Assembly (NCBI RefSeq): GCF_003086295.3
Contig: NC_092040.1
Span: 55,593,559 to 55,657,558, forward strand
From: Arachis hypogaea
Taxonomy: Eukaryota > Streptophyta > Magnoliopsida > Fabales > Fabaceae
Length of the DNA: 64,000 nucleotides
Direction: 5' to 3'
The notes beneath the pieces are model-generated. The model was not told the DNA's origin. It saw only the letters and a program-made list of their open reading frames with translations, and did no database searches. Of the stretch, positions 21,509 to 33,659 are shown piece after piece. Within the stretch, counting starts at the first letter, position 1; the number at the start of each line of letters is the position of its first letter. The translations under genes were made by a program, and so were the position numbers.

Positions 21509-24394
21509 ATGGAGGAAAATCCAACAAATCCACAGGTGGGAATGTCCAACGACAATGGTCAGCCCCAAAGGAGAGTATTGGCTTCATATACATTTGCTAA
21601 TCCAAGGCATTGTGGGAGTAGCATTCTTACTCCAAATGTCGATGCAAATAACTTTGAATTGAAGCCCCAACTCATCACCTTGGTGCAGAACAACTGTTCT
21701 TATGGAGGAGGCCCCTTGGAAGATCCAAACCAGCACCTATCCACCTTCCTGAGGATATGTGACACAGTGAAGACCAATGGTGTGCATCCTGACAGTTACA
21801 AATTGTTGCTGTTTCCATTTTCCCTGAAGGACAAAGCTACTCAATAGCTGGAGTCATTTCCAAGAGAAAGCATCAACACTTGGGATGATTTGGTGAGTAA
21901 GTTTCTTGCCAAGTTTTACCCCCCTCAAAGGATCATTCGGTTGAAGACTGAGGTGCAGACATTCACACAATTGGATGCTGAAAATCTATATGAGGCATGG
22001 GAAAGATATAAGGCTCTGCTGAGGAAATGTCCACCAGAGATGTTCACTGAGTGGGACAAGCTGCAGAACTTCTATGAAGGACTTACGCTGAAGGCTCAAG
22101 AAGCACTTGATCACTCAGCTGGAGGTTCATTGCAACTGATGAAAACCGCAGAAGAGGCTCAAAACCTCATTGACATGGTGGCTAACAACCAGTATTTCTT
22201 TGCTCATCAAAGGCAATGCCAACCGTCACAAAGAAGAGGAGTGATAGAGTTAGAGGGAGTTGACTCAATCCTAGCTCAAAACAAAGTGATGCAGCAGCAA
22301 ATTCAGCAACAATTTGAGCAAATGGCCAAAAGAATTGATGGCCTACAAGTAGCATCAGTAAGTTCCACAAGCCAACCAACAACTCCCTGGGGGCAAAATG
22401 AAGAAAACCAAGAAGATCAGCAGCAGGAACAACCTCATGTGCATAACCAAAGCTCCAGGCAAAATGAAGTCTATGGTGACACCTACAATCCATCCTGGAA
22501 GAGCCATCCAAACATAAGATGGGGAGATAACCACACTCAAAACCAGCAACCATGGCAAAGAAACTCAAACCAAAACAACTCAAGAAACAACCAAAACCAC
22601 AACCAGCAGAACACTAACCCCAATCCATATAGAAAACCCCAAAATAACCACCCAAATTCTAGCTACTATCCACCCAATAACCAAACCACTAACCAAAACA
22701 CCTATCATCAACCTTCAACATCTCACACCCAGCCACAAGTGTCACAAGACACTCAAAGAATCTCCAATTTGGAGATATTGATGGAAAAGATGATGAAGCA
22801 CCAAGAGATAATGATGGAGAAACTCATGAAAAATCAAGAGATGGCAAAACAAGATCAGGAAGCAGCACGGAAGGATCAAGCCATAACAAGTAAAAACCAA
22901 GAAGCCTCAATCAAAAACCAAGAAGCTACAATTAAAAACCAAGAAGCTTCAATCAAAAATCTTGAGAGGCATATGGAACAAATGGCTAAACAAATTACAG
23001 AGATGGGTGAGAAGCAATCAAATGCATCCCCTATTGCTACTCAAGACCACCCAAGGGACAAAGGAAAAGCTACAAAGTGGGAGGAGTGCAAAGCAATCAT
23101 GATGGGAAGTGAGAAGGAAGCCATCAATCAGAAAGAACACAACAGAAAAGTTTCACAATAAGAGACAAAAGAAAGAAGTGAAGAGGAGAGAAAGACCAAG
23201 AATGCAAAAAGCTCAAAGAAAGATGAGGACATCCTTGAAACACGGCTACAAGAGAAGAAGGAAGGGGTGAAGCCAGATATCCCCAAACTTTCATACCCTC
23301 AGAGGTTCAAAAAGGAAAACGAGGATAAGCAATATTCAAAGTTCCTGGACATATTCAAGACACTCAGCATCAATATTCCTTTCTTAAGAGCACTTGAACA
23401 GATGCCATTATATGCCAAATTTATGAAAGAAGTGCTAACAAAGAAAAGACCCTTGAAGGAAGGACAAATTGTTGAGATGACAAAGGAATGTAGTGCTATC
23501 CTCCAAAGAGAGTTGCCAGAGAAGAAAGATGATCTTGGGAGGTTTTACATACCTTGCACCATAGGAGACATAACAATTGAGAAGTCATTCTGTGACCTTG
23601 GTGCAAGCATAAACTTGATGCCTTTGTCTCTAATGAAGAAACTCCGAATTTGTGAGCTGAAATCCACATGAATACTCCTGCAAATGGCTGGCAAATCCAT
23701 CTAGCAAGCACTTGGGGTTGTAGAGAATGTACTGGTAAAGGTGGGGAAATTCCTTCTCCCAACTGATTTTATCATCTTGGATATGGAGGAGGACCCTAAC
23801 ACTCCCATCATTCTGGGGAGGCCTTTCTTGGCTACAGGCAGAGCATTGATAGATGTTGAAAAAGGGGAATTGTTGTTGAGAGTGCATGATGAGCACCTAG
23901 CATTCCATGTTTTTAAAACCCTGCATGAACCCACTCAAGAAGAAGATTGTACAGAGGATAAAGCCAGGGATCAAAGCTTGAAAGAGGCATTCAATGAGTT
24001 AACTCCAAGACTTCCAAATCCATGCTTCAAAGAAGTAGAGATGGTGCAACAGACCAAAGAAATCAAGGAGGAACTAGATCCAAAACCCCCAGATGGGAGC
24101 CTCAACACTCCAGATAAAGAACCACCAAGGCATGAATTATCTCCTAAGAAAGAAGAAAAGAAGAAGAGGCCAAAAGGGTGGAGAAATAAGAAAATTCCCA
24201 CTGAAGGCTTCTCACCAGGGGATAAAGTGATGTTAAACACCCAACCAATGAAGGTGTCTCCACAATCATCTGAGTGCTATACTGTGAACCGGATCCTTTC
24301 GCTTGAACACCTAGAGATCATCAAAGAGGAGACCGGAAGGAAGTTCATAGTAAGAGGAGAAAAGCTGAGGCACTATGATTTTCAACCCCCATGA
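21509..24394 (+). pseudogene. gag-pro: Element C gag-retropepsin joined in frame to an integrase C-terminal tail
   Basis: A single reading frame runs 21509-24394 (about 962 codons) with four in-frame stops: TAG 21845-21847, TAA 23159-23161, TGA 23669-23671 and TAG 23702-23704. Related proteins suggest Trp at the first and Gln or Arg at the others, so all fit G-to-A or C-to-T. Gag motifs: RHCGSSILTPNVDANNFELK, RICDTVKTNG, KFYPPQRIIRL; then Q-rich and N-rich linkers and a repeated KNQEA stretch. Retropepsin DLGAS at 23594 (residue about 696), ending [20 protein letters not shown]. The end, FSPGDKVML...[16 protein letters not shown], aligns with the tail of J's integrase (FEEGQKVLL...[11 protein letters not shown]). 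RT, RNase H and integrase core are absent. An upstream ATG at 21433 (MSGGKSYES) is in another frame. Confidence 0.85.
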
Positions 24395-24408
24395 TCAAAG
24401 GATAAGAT

Positions 24409-24453
24409 GTCAAGCTAGTGACAATAAAGAAGCGCTTGTTGGGAGGCAACCCA
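24409..24453 (+). other. Conserved double-hairpin block after gag-PR (element C)
   Basis: TGTCA-AGCTAG-TGACA stem-loop followed by AAAGAAGCGCTTGTTGGGAGGCAACCCA. Lies 14 nt after the stop codon. Same block as in B, E, F and J. Confidence 0.77.
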
Positions 24454-24461
24454 ACCTGAGG

Positions 24462-26287
24462 TAGTAATAACTCACTTAGAGTGAGGTCGATCCCACAGGG
24501 ATTGATGGATCAAGCAATTTTAGTGGGTGATTAGTTTAGTCAAGCTAACATTGAAGTAAATTTGGATGAAGTGTAGCCAACAGAAAGTAAATTGACAAGA
24601 ATTGTAAATGACAGAATGTAAATAGGCAGGAAGCTTAAAGAACAAGCAATGTAAATTGCAGAAATTTAAATGACAAGAAATGTAAATTGCAGGAAATGTA
24701 AAGGGGATTGGGTGCAGGAAATTTAAAATTCAACAAGAAAAAGTAAAGAGCATTCAAGCAAAGAGCTAGAATATGAAATGGGATGCAGCAGATTTCAAAC
24801 AGAAAAATAAAAATGCTTGAAGAATTAAAAGTAGAAAGTGATGCTTAATTTGCAGCAATTTAAAAGGATGTTGAAGATCTCAGGAGTGGAAGAGACTAGA
24901 AAACAAGTCTAGATCTCAAGTCCTTCCTTGATCCAACAAGAGAGAAGTTGCAGAAAATTAAAAGAATAGATTGCAGAAGAAGAAGATTTAAAACAGCAAA
25001 TGAAAATTGAGTTATGCAGTAAGAGAACAAGATGAATCTCAAATCAGGAATGAAATAGAATTCCTTCCTTCCCAATCCAAAATTCCAAAACAGCAATGAA
25101 AACTAAGAGAGAGAGCTCTCAAATCCTAATACTCCCTAGTGGAGCTAGCCTCCCCCTCCGAGCTCTAATTGATGCCTTTATATAGGCTTTACAAAATAAA
25201 AAATGAAAATGAAATTAAAACAAATTACAAAAATGAAAATCCTAATTTAATTGATCCATGTGCCTTTGAGTGATGATGTGGGCTTTGCTTGCTTTGGATT
25301 TGAGGAGAAATGGGTTTGGTTGGCTTTGATTCAATTTGGTGAGGAATTGAATTAAATTGAATTTTGGCCCATATGTTGCTCCCAGGAGACTGCCCTGCCC
25401 TTGTGGAGGGCAGGGCAGAAAATTGTGCATCTGGCCCATGGTGCATGCGTGTGGTGCGTTGATGGGTGCAGGACGCTGCCCTGCCCTCGCGGAGGGCAGG
25501 GCAGAATTCTTTGGTGCGCCAGATGCGTGCTGCTGGTGTTGCCGAGTGATGCCTGTGCGCCAGAATGATGCTGCCGAGCCTTCCCTTGGTGCGCCAGAGT
25601 GGTGCATGTGTGTGCATCACCAATATGCTGCCCTGCCCTTGCGGAGGGCAGGGCAATGTTTCCAAAAGTGAAGCTCCGTGTTCGAAACTCGGTAGATGCA
25701 CACGCTACTTCTTTTCCTTGGTTTACTTTTTCTTATTTTTGGCCCTTAAAGATGCCTTCCGTTTCTGCCTCAATTGTACGCCAAATATGGATTTCTATAT
25801 ATCGTTGGAAAGCACTGAATGTCAGCTTTCCAACGCAACTAGAAGCACATCAATCGAACGTCTGTAGCTCAAGTTATAGCCCTTTGAAGTAGGCATGGTC
25901 ATGTTGTAAGCGCCCAGATTTTACCTTAGCAAAAATTCTTGCTTCCAACCTCACTTTGCATCATGATTCTGCCCTGCCCTTGGCAAGAGCAGGGCAGTGT
26001 GCGTGCTGGCTGCTTCCTTCTTTGATTTGGTCATGGGCCACGCTTTTAAAAGCATGGCCTAAGGCTCCAAAGTGTGCTCCAACTTCAAAGTGTGTCCCAA
26101 AGCTCTTTTTTTTCCTTTTTTTGTGCTTCTTTGCTTCTTTTTCTTCTTATTTCCTACAAGATTTATAAATTTAAAAGATCAAAGAAATATACCATTTAAT
26201 CACAAAAGCATTCAATATTTAAGCACAATTCATCAATTTCTTGTATGAAAAAGCATTGAAAAATGGGTATATGATGACCTGTCATCA
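24462..26287 (-). repeat. LTR D: inverted, end-truncated LTR of the A family
   Basis: Matches LTR A (2487-4526) in the same minus orientation. The start is intact (TGATGACCTGTCATCA at 26272-26287, minus strand), but about 75 bp of its 3' terminus (the equivalent of 2487-2560) is missing at the left junction, and an inner stretch corresponding to 3840-3970 is shorter. Carries the GC hairpins (about 25389-25418, 25475-25504, 25627-25655), TATATAAAGG (25175-25184) and the U5 stem. Probably a solo LTR whose end and target copy were lost. Confidence 0.85.
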
Positions 26288-27717
26288 CACACCAAAACAA
26301 TTTAAGGGAGAATGAAAGATTCTAAGTTTGGTGTTCCACCAAAATCTCACTTAAAAGAACATTCTCACCTCCTGCATAATGCTAGCTCCAAGCAATCAAA
26401 CAACTTATCCAACTATTTAACTGCTTTATAGTTTTAATTCCATAACCTTTAGCAAGGACACAAGATTTCACATATGGTTAAGTTGATGCATGAAAAATAG
26501 TGGCAAGGAACTAAGTTTGGTGTTCACACGCCAAAGTAAGTTCAAAAAGCCATAATCATTTTTAGACTAACCATGCACTTAAGGGCTTGAGAAGCAAGCA
26601 ACTTTTGAGAATAATGCAGGAAATTAGCCAACAATTGAAGACAGTTTGCATTGTGACTCAAAAGGGGATACAACAGAAGGAAGAATCAAAGGGATGCAAC
26701 TTCAAAGGTTGTATCTAAACTTAATCCTTGCTGCTATAAATTGTTTTAAATCTGGGAGCCCTTATATGTCCTGCTTAGGTGTTTATCTGGTTGCAAGTGG
26801 AATTGTTTGTTAAGTATGCTTATCTGCATGATACTTGTCATTCATTACTCAGCTTAAATTTTGTTTTGTTTCCCATATGCTTGAATAAAAGAGAATTGGT
26901 TGAACTAGAAAGTAAACATCTAATGTTGCATAAGTTAGAATAGAAGTTAGTGGTGGTAGGTGTTTGATTCGATTGTTAGCTCATAGAATAATTGCTGCAT
27001 AATGACATGTTACTTGAAGCTTAAGCTAGTTTGCTGCTATGACCCTTCAATCAATGAAAATCCCTTGGAAATAAAGCAAAATCAAAAGAAAAGGAAAAAG
27101 AAAAAGCCAAAAGCTGGCAAAGAAACAAAGAATAAGGCTAGGCACCAATAGCTTGGACCCTAGGACACATGCCTGTGGTGTTCTTGTACTAGGATATGCT
27201 TGGACAAGTAAATTCTAAGGGGTATTTCAAAACCTGACCACTTAGATCAACTGATTTGGGATGGCCAATTCAAAGTCCACAATAAAGAGCAACCTAGTTA
27301 CAAAGCATTTAGTTATCCAAAGAGATGCTGGGCATCAATGATCCTAGGAGAAAATGGTGAGCCATGTGTCTGTGGTGAAGAAATGTTGAGCCAAAAATAA
27401 AGCCAAAGGCTGCTACAACATTTGCCACCAAGCCTTCAATAAATAATAAGCTCTCTAATGTAAAAGAAAGAAGAAAAAGCTAACAAGGGAAATAATTAAA
27501 AAGTAATGTGTTATAGCAGCAACCTTGGTGAACCCTTTAGGAGACATTGTTTGTTATGACAACAAGTAATAAATGAACTACTATTGATCTGCATGAAACT
27601 CCATGAACCAAGTTCTACTATATGCCTAATAAGGAAATGTTTGCTCTTCTTTTTCATTTCATTTCCTCTTAATTTTGATGCTTGCTTGGGGACAAGCAAG
27701 ATTTAAGTTTGGGGTTG
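26288..27717 (+). other. 3' non-coding region of element C
   Basis: No coding frame supported. AAGTTTGGTGTT occurs at 26324-26335 and 26513-26524. A motif pair GGCACCAAT...GCCTGTGGTG occurs at 27141-27180 and again as a diverged copy at 27331-27377. J carries a similar layout at 56571-58150. Ends with the hairpin (27681-27700) and AAGTTTGGGGTTG before the 3' LTR. Confidence 0.75.
27681..27717 (+). other. Hairpin and AAGTTTGGGGTTG at the plus-strand priming position (element C)
   Basis: CTTGCTTG-GGGA-CAAGCAAG, an 8-bp perfect stem, then ATTT and AAGTTTGGGGTTG directly abutting the LTR. This is where a polypurine tract is expected in an LTR retrotransposon; the sequence here is G/T-rich rather than purely purine. 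Confidence 0.75.
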
Positions 27718-29883
27718 TGATGACAAGTCATCATATACCCATTTTTTCAAGCTAATTTCATTTGTTTCACTAGTTTGTATGCACTTTCTTGCATCCTAAG
27801 TAAGTAATTTGGAATGAAAATGCATAACTTCTTTAAATCAAACAACCACCATTAAATTGATGCTAACTCATGAGGTTTAAGCTAAATTTAATTGATTTAT
27901 AAGCCTTGTGAATTTAGTGATACTTTGATTGGTTGTTTTGATTATTTGAAGGTGAAGAAAAGAAGAAAAGAGGAAGCATGGCTTAAGAAAGCGTGGCCCA
28001 AGAGATAAGAAGTGTGGCGCATAGAAGGAGGAAGCAAACATTGCCCTCCACAAGGGCACACTGCCCTCCAGGAGAGCAACATAATGAACTAAGCCTTGAA
28101 AAGCAACATTGCCCTGCCCACAACAAGGGCGGAGCACAATTTGATGCTAAGGATCAAAGAGAGCAAAAACTCTGCCCTGCCTCCTCAAGAGCAATATCGG
28201 GCTTCACCCAAGAAAAATTCAAAAGGAATTGCTTCATAATGCTTCCTATGGGTTTCGAACACAAGGACAAAGAGGAAGGGAGTAGCGCTCAAGCACAATA
28301 AAATCAAGCAAAAAGTGGCTTGCTTTCATTCTCCATGAATCGAACACGGCACCATGAGGAAGTAAGGAACTAGGCATGACTTTGGTGCCAAGAAAACCAA
28401 GGAAAAAGGAGCAACATGTGCCTCTACCGAGTATCGAACATGGGACTTCACCTTTGACACATTGCCCTGCCCTCCACAAGGGCAGGGCAGCATTTCTTGG
28501 TGCATAGCGCAGCATCTTGGCACGGCCAGGACTTGAACACTCGGCCAGCAGCAGCACGCACGGGCAGCAGAATCTGGCGCACCAAGAAAACTCTGCCCTG
28601 CCCTCCACAAGGGCAGGGCAGCATCCTGCAGCAACACTCTCATCAAGCACGCACGCACGAGGCCGCATGCACTATTTCCTGCTCTGCCCTCCACAAGGGC
28701 AGGGCAGCCTCCTGGAAGCCATTTTCTCATGGGCTAAAAATTGGATTAAAAATCCAATTTAATTCATTTCTTCACCAAATCAAAAGCCCATCCAAATTCC
28801 AAAATCCAAGAATAGAAAGTGTATAAATAGGAGATAGTTTGATGTAATAAGGGGACCTCTTCTTTTGATTTTGAGACTTCGTTGAGAGCTAGGAACTGAG
28901 ATTTCAGAGAATTGGGGAGGAGAATTGATCTCTCTTCTTCCTCGTTCTTGTTTGAGCCTTTTTACTTTTCTTGTTTGAGTCTTGGGTGTGAAGAATTGAG
29001 GAAATTCTGTCTCAATCTCCATTCAAGATCTCTTTAATTCCTCTTCTGCATAATTGAGTTCAATTTCATTTCCAATGAGAGCTAGGAACTGAGATTTCAG
29101 AGAAATGGGGAGGAGAATTGATCTCTCTTCTTCCTCGTTCTTGTTTGAGCATTTTTACTTTTCTTGTTTGAGTCTTGGGTGTGAAGAATTGAGGAAATTC
29201 TGTCTCAATCTCCATTCAAGATCTCTTTAATTCCTCTTCTGCATAATTGAGTTCAATTTCATTTCCTGTACTGCTTCTTCTTTAATTTCTTGTTAATTGC
29301 TTTGTGAACTTGGATCTGGGAAGGCAATTGAGATCTAGACTTTGCTCTCTAGTCTCTGGAGTCCTGAGATCCCATTTTCCTTTTTGGTTCTTCTGTGAAC
29401 CCCTGCTGCAATTTAATTTCATTTCCTGTTTGAATTCTAGTTACTTCCAATTCATCTTCTGCTTTATTAATTGTTACAATTTAATTTCCATTGCTGAAAT
29501 TCTGAATTCCCAAACCTCAACTCCCTATTTCCATTCAAGTAATTTACATTTCTTGCACTTTAAGTTACTGCAATTTACATTTCTTGCACTTTAAGTTTCA
29601 GTCATTTAATTTCTTGTTCTTTAAGATTCAGCACCTTTACTTTCAGTTCTCTTTAAATTCTACAATTCATCCATCTCCCTTTACATTTCTTGCTATTTAC
29701 TTACTGTTGGATACAAAATCACTCAACCAATACTTGATTCGCTTGACTAAATCAACCACTAAACTAAAATTGCTCAATCCTTCAATCCCTGTGGGATCGA
29801 CCTCACTCCCGTGAGTTTTATTACTTGATGCGACCCAGTACACTTGCCGGTGAGTTTTGTGTTGGATCGTTTTCCACACATCA
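27718..29883 (+). repeat. 3' LTR of element C (2166 bp)
   Basis: TGATGACAAG...CACACATCA, followed by the target copy ATGAT at 29884-29888. Same internal layout as the 5' LTR, including TATAAATAGG at 28822-28831 and the duplicated ~195-bp segment. Confidence 0.93.
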
Positions 29884-29888
29884 ATGAT

Positions 29889-30756
29889 GAGTGTCACATA
29901 ATCATCACATTCATCATGTTCTTGGGTGCAAATGAATATCTTAGAACAAGAATAAGCTGAATTGAATAGAAGAACAATAGTAATTGCATTAATACTCGAG
30001 GTACAGCAGAGCTCCACACCTTAATCTATGGTGTGTAGAAACTCCACCATTGAAAATACATAAGTGATAGTAGTGATCATTGGCTTCGGCCCCAGAGAGG
30101 GAACCAGAAGAACCAAGATCTGATCTAAGATCTAAAGTGATCAAAAGATGAAAATACAATAGTAAAAGGTCCTATTTGTAGAGAACTAGTAGCCTAGGGT
30201 TTACAAAGATGAGTAAATTACATAAAAATCCACTTCCGGGCCCACTTGGTGTGTGCTTGGGCTGAGCATTGAAGCATTTTCGTGTAGAGACTCTTCTTGG
30301 AGTTAAACGCCGTTTAACTCCCATTCTTGTGCCAGTTCCGGCGTTTAACGCCGGGCAGTTTTGAGCTGATTTGGAATGCCGGTTTGGGCCATCAAATCTC
30401 GGGTAAAGTATGGACTATTATATATTGCTGGAAAGCCCAGGATGTCTACTTTCCAACGCAGTTGAGGTCGCGCCAATTGGGCTTCTGTAGCTCCAGAAAA
30501 TCCACTTCGAGTGCAGGGAGGTCAGAATCCAACAGCATCTGTAGTCCTTTTCAGCCTCTGAATCAGATTTTTGCTCAGGTCCCTCAATTTCAGCCAGAAA
30601 ATACCTGAAATCACAGAAAAATACACAAACTCATAGTAAAGTCCAGAAAAGTGAATTTTAACTAAAAACTAATAAAAATATACTAAAAACTAAATAAAAC
30701 ATACTAAAAACATACTAAAAACAATGCCAAAAAGCGTATAAATTATCCGCTCATCA
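29889..30756 (-). repeat. 3' LTR of element F, U3-side part
   Basis: Continues the LTR interrupted at 19034 and ends TGATGAGCGG (minus strand) at 30756. Contains TACAAATAGG in place of the TATA box and GGCGTTTAACGCC palindromes (30304-30355). The region around 30060-30160 differs from the E and G LTRs (different subfamily). Confidence 0.9.
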
Positions 30757-30793
30757 CAACACCAAACTTAAATTGTTGCTTGTCCCCAAGCAA
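30757..30793 (-). other. Hairpin and AAGTTTGGTGTTG at the plus-strand priming position (element F)
   Basis: Minus strand: TTGCTTG-GGGA-CAAGCAA (30793-30776), then CAATTT and AAGTTTGGTGTTG abutting the LTR. Confidence 0.77.
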
Positions 30794-31670
30794 CTGAAAA
30801 TCAAATAAGATAAAAAGAAGAGAATATGCAATGAACTCCAAAAATATCTATGAAGATCAGTATTAATTAGATGAGCGGGGCTTTAGCTTTTTGCCTCTGA
30901 ATAGTTTTGGCATCTCACTCTATCCTTTGAAATTCAGAATGATTGGCTTCTATAGGAACTCAGAATCCAGATAGTGTTATTGATTCTCCTAGTTAAGTAT
31001 GATGATTCTTGAACGCAGCTACTTTATGAGTCTTGGCCGTGGCCTAAAGCACTCTGTCTTCCAGTATTACCACCGGATACATACATGCCACATACACATA
31101 ATTTGGTGAACCTTTTCAGATTGTGACTCAGCTTTGCTAGAGTCCCGAATTAGAGGTGTCCAGGGTTTTTAAGCACACTCTTTTTGCTTTGGATCACAAC
31201 TTTATTTTTTTCTTTTCTCTCTTTTTTTTCATTTTTCTCTTTTTTTCGTTTATTCTTTCCCTTTTTTTTTTATATTCACTGCTTTTTCTTGCTTCAAGAA
31301 TCATTTTTATGATTTTTCAGATCCTCAGTAACATGTCTCCTTTTTCATCATTCTTTCAAGAGCCAACATTCATGAACAACAAATTCAAAAGATTTATGCA
31401 CTGTTCAAGCATACATTCAGAAACCAAAATATTGCCACCACATCAAAATAATTAATCTGTTATAAAATTTAAAATTCATGCAATTCTTCTCTTTTTCAAT
31501 TAAGAACATTTTTCATTTAGGAAAGGTGACGGATTCATAGGACATTCATAACTTTAAGGCATAGACACTAAGACACTAATGATCATAAGACACAAACATG
31601 GATAGACATAAGCATGATTTTTCGAAAAACAGAAAAATAAAGAACAAGGAGATTAAAGAACGGGTCCACC
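30794..31670 (-). other. 3' non-coding region of element F
   Basis: Non-coding, closely matching the inverted copy in E (38157-38998). A particularly well kept block of about 300 bp (30860-31150) contains no shared open frame. Confidence 0.7.
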
Positions 31671-32781
31671 TTAGTGATGGCGGCTTGTTCTTCCTCTTGA
31701 AGATCTTATGGAGTGCTTGAGCTCCTCAATGTCTCTTCCTTGCCTTTGTTATTCCTCTCTCATGATTCTTTGATCTTCTCTAATCTCATGGAGGAGGATG
31801 GAATGTTCTTGGTGCTCCACCCTTAGTTGTACCATGTTGGAACTCAATTCTCCTAGGGAGGTATTGATTTGCTCCCAATAGTTTTGAGGAGGAAAGTGCA
31901 TCCCTTGAGGCATCTCAAGGATTTCATGATGAGAGGGGTCTCTTGTTTGCTCCATCCTTTTCTTAGTGATGGGCTTGTCCTCATCAATGGGAATGTCTCC
32001 CTCTATGTCAACTCCAACTGAATAACAGAGGTGACAAATGAGATGAGGAAAGGCTAACCTTGCCAAGGTAGAGGACTTGTCCGCCACCTTATAAAGTTCT
32101 TGGGCTATAACCTCATGAACTTCTACTTCCTCTACAATCATGATGCTATGAATCATGATAGCCCGGTCTATAGTAACTTCGGACCGGTTACTAGTCGGAA
32201 TGATTGAGCGTTGGATAAACTCCAACCATCCTCTAGCCATGGGCTTGAGGTCATGCCTTCTTAGTTGAACTGGCTTTCCTCTTGAATCTCTCTTCCATTG
32301 AGCGCCCTCTTCACAAATGTCTATGAGGACGTGGTCCAACCTTTGATCAAAGTTAACCCTTCTAGTGTATGGGTGTTCATCTCCTTGCATCATGGGCAAG
32401 TTGAATGCCAACCTTACATTTTCCGGACTAAAATCCAAGTATTTCCCCCGAACCATTGTAAGCCAGGTTCACACTTTGATCATGGTTCTTGGTAATCCAT
32501 GCATTCGCATAGAACTCTTGAACCATTAAGATTTTGACTTGTTGAATGGGGTTGGTAAGAACTTCCCAACCTCTTCTTCGAATCTCATGTCGGATCTCCG
32601 GATATTCACTCTTTTTGAGTTTAAAAGGGACCTCGGGGATCACCTTCTTCAAGGCCACAACTTCATAGAAGTGGTCTTGATGCACCCTTGAGATGAATCT
32701 CTCCATCTCCCATGACTCGGAGGTGGAAGCTTTTGCCTTCCCTTTCCTCTTTCTAGAGGTTTCTCCGGCCTTGGATGCCAT
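31671..32781 (-). pseudogene. Element F ORF2: accessory protein with a deletion and a nonsense codon
   Basis: Starts MASKAGETSRKRKGKAKAS, a basic N terminus, then the conserved core WEVLTNPIQQV, EFYANAWITKNHD, MVRGKYLDFSPENVRLAFNLP, GWLEFIQRSIIPTSNRSEV, LARLAFPHLICHLCY. A deletion of about 20 nt near 32465 removes the NPDPKNW stretch and shifts the frame, and a TAA after QRIMREE (about 31746-31748) interrupts the C-terminal coiled coil. Without these the protein would be about 370 residues, as in E. It has no recognised catalytic motif; see the E copy for the family discussion. Confidence 0.75.
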
Positions 32782-32835
32782 AAATGGTTATGGAAAAATA
32801 AAAAGCAATGCTTTTACGACACCAAACTTAAAAGA

Positions 32836-32855
32836 TTTGCTCGTCCTCGAGCAAA
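32836..32855 (-). other. Hairpin of the hairpin-AAGTTTGGTGT module before ORF2 (element F)
   Basis: Minus strand: TTTGCTCG-AGGA-CGAGCAAA, 8-bp perfect stem, then TCTTTT and AAGTTTGGTGTCG (about 32818-32829), about 40 nt before the ORF2 ATG. Confidence 0.8.
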
Positions 32856-33189
32856 AGAAGAAAGAAGAGAGTAGAAGAAGAAGAAATGAAGGAGATGGAG
32901 ATGGCTTTGTGGTTCGGCCAAAGGGGGAGAAGTAGTGTTTAGGTTGTGTAAAAATGAAGGAGTGAAGATGGGTTTATATAGGAGTGGAGAGAGGGGTAGG
33001 GTTCGGTCATGTATGGGTGGGTTTGGGAGGGAAAGTGGTTTGAATTTGAATGATTAGGTAGGTGGGGTTTTATGAAGGATGGATGTGAGTGGTGAAGAGA
33101 AAGATGGGATTTGATAGGTGAGGGGTTGTTGGGGAAGAGGTGTTGAGGTGATTGGTGAATGGGTGAAGAAGAGAGAGAGTGGTGGGGTA

Positions 33190-33465
33190 TGTGGGGATCC
33201 TGTGGGGTCCACAGATCCTGAGGTGTCAAGGAAGAGTCATCCTTGCACCAAGTGGCGAGCAAAAATGCTCTTTATGCCAATTCTGGCGTTAAACGCCGGG
33301 CTGGTGCCCATTTCTGGCGTTTAACGCCAACTTCATGCCCTTTCCTGGCATTTAACGCCAGTCTGGTGCCCCTTTCTGGCGTTAAACGCCCAGAATGGTG
33401 CCAGACTGGGCGTTAAACGCCCATTTGCTGCCCTTACTGGCGTTTAAACGCCAGCAGGTTCTTCC
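33190..33465 (-). repeat. Palindrome-rich spacer of element F
   Basis: Six or more GGCGTTTAA(A)CGCC-type palindromes between about 33280 and 33460, plus a hairpin GGATCCTGTGGGGTCCACAG near 33196-33216. Inverted counterpart of 36510-36745. Confidence 0.8.
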
Positions 33466-33596
33466 TCCAGGGTGTGCTATTTTTCATTCTGTTTTTTATT
33501 CTGTTTTTGCTTTTTTAATTGATTTTGTGACTTCTCATGATCATCAACCTACATAAGACATAAAATAACAAAGGAAAATAGATAAAATATAACATT

Positions 33597-33642
33597 GGGT
33601 TGCCTCCCAATAAGCGCTTCTTTAATGTCAGTAGCTTGACAG
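33597..33642 (-). other. Conserved double-hairpin block after gag-PR (element F)
   Basis: Minus strand TGTCA-AGCTAC-TGACA followed by TTAAAGAAGCGCTTATTGGGAGGCAACCCA (one change in the second hairpin relative to E). Confidence 0.75.
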
Positions 33643-33659
33643 AGGGCTCTCATGGAGCC

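Larger units (their letters stand above)
19035..29883 (+). mobile_element. Element C: complete but pol-less LTR retrotransposon
   Basis: 5' LTR 19035-21236, primer site, gag-PR plus integrase tail 21509-24394, conserved hairpin block, an inserted inverted LTR (D), 3' non-coding region, hairpin plus AAGTTTGGGGTTG, and 3' LTR 27718-29883. Perfect 5-bp target duplication. It lacks RT, RNase H and the integrase core, so it must have been mobilised by enzymes from another element; J-like elements share its hairpin block and 3' non-coding region and are plausible helpers. It is inserted in the 3' LTR of F. Confidence 0.93.
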
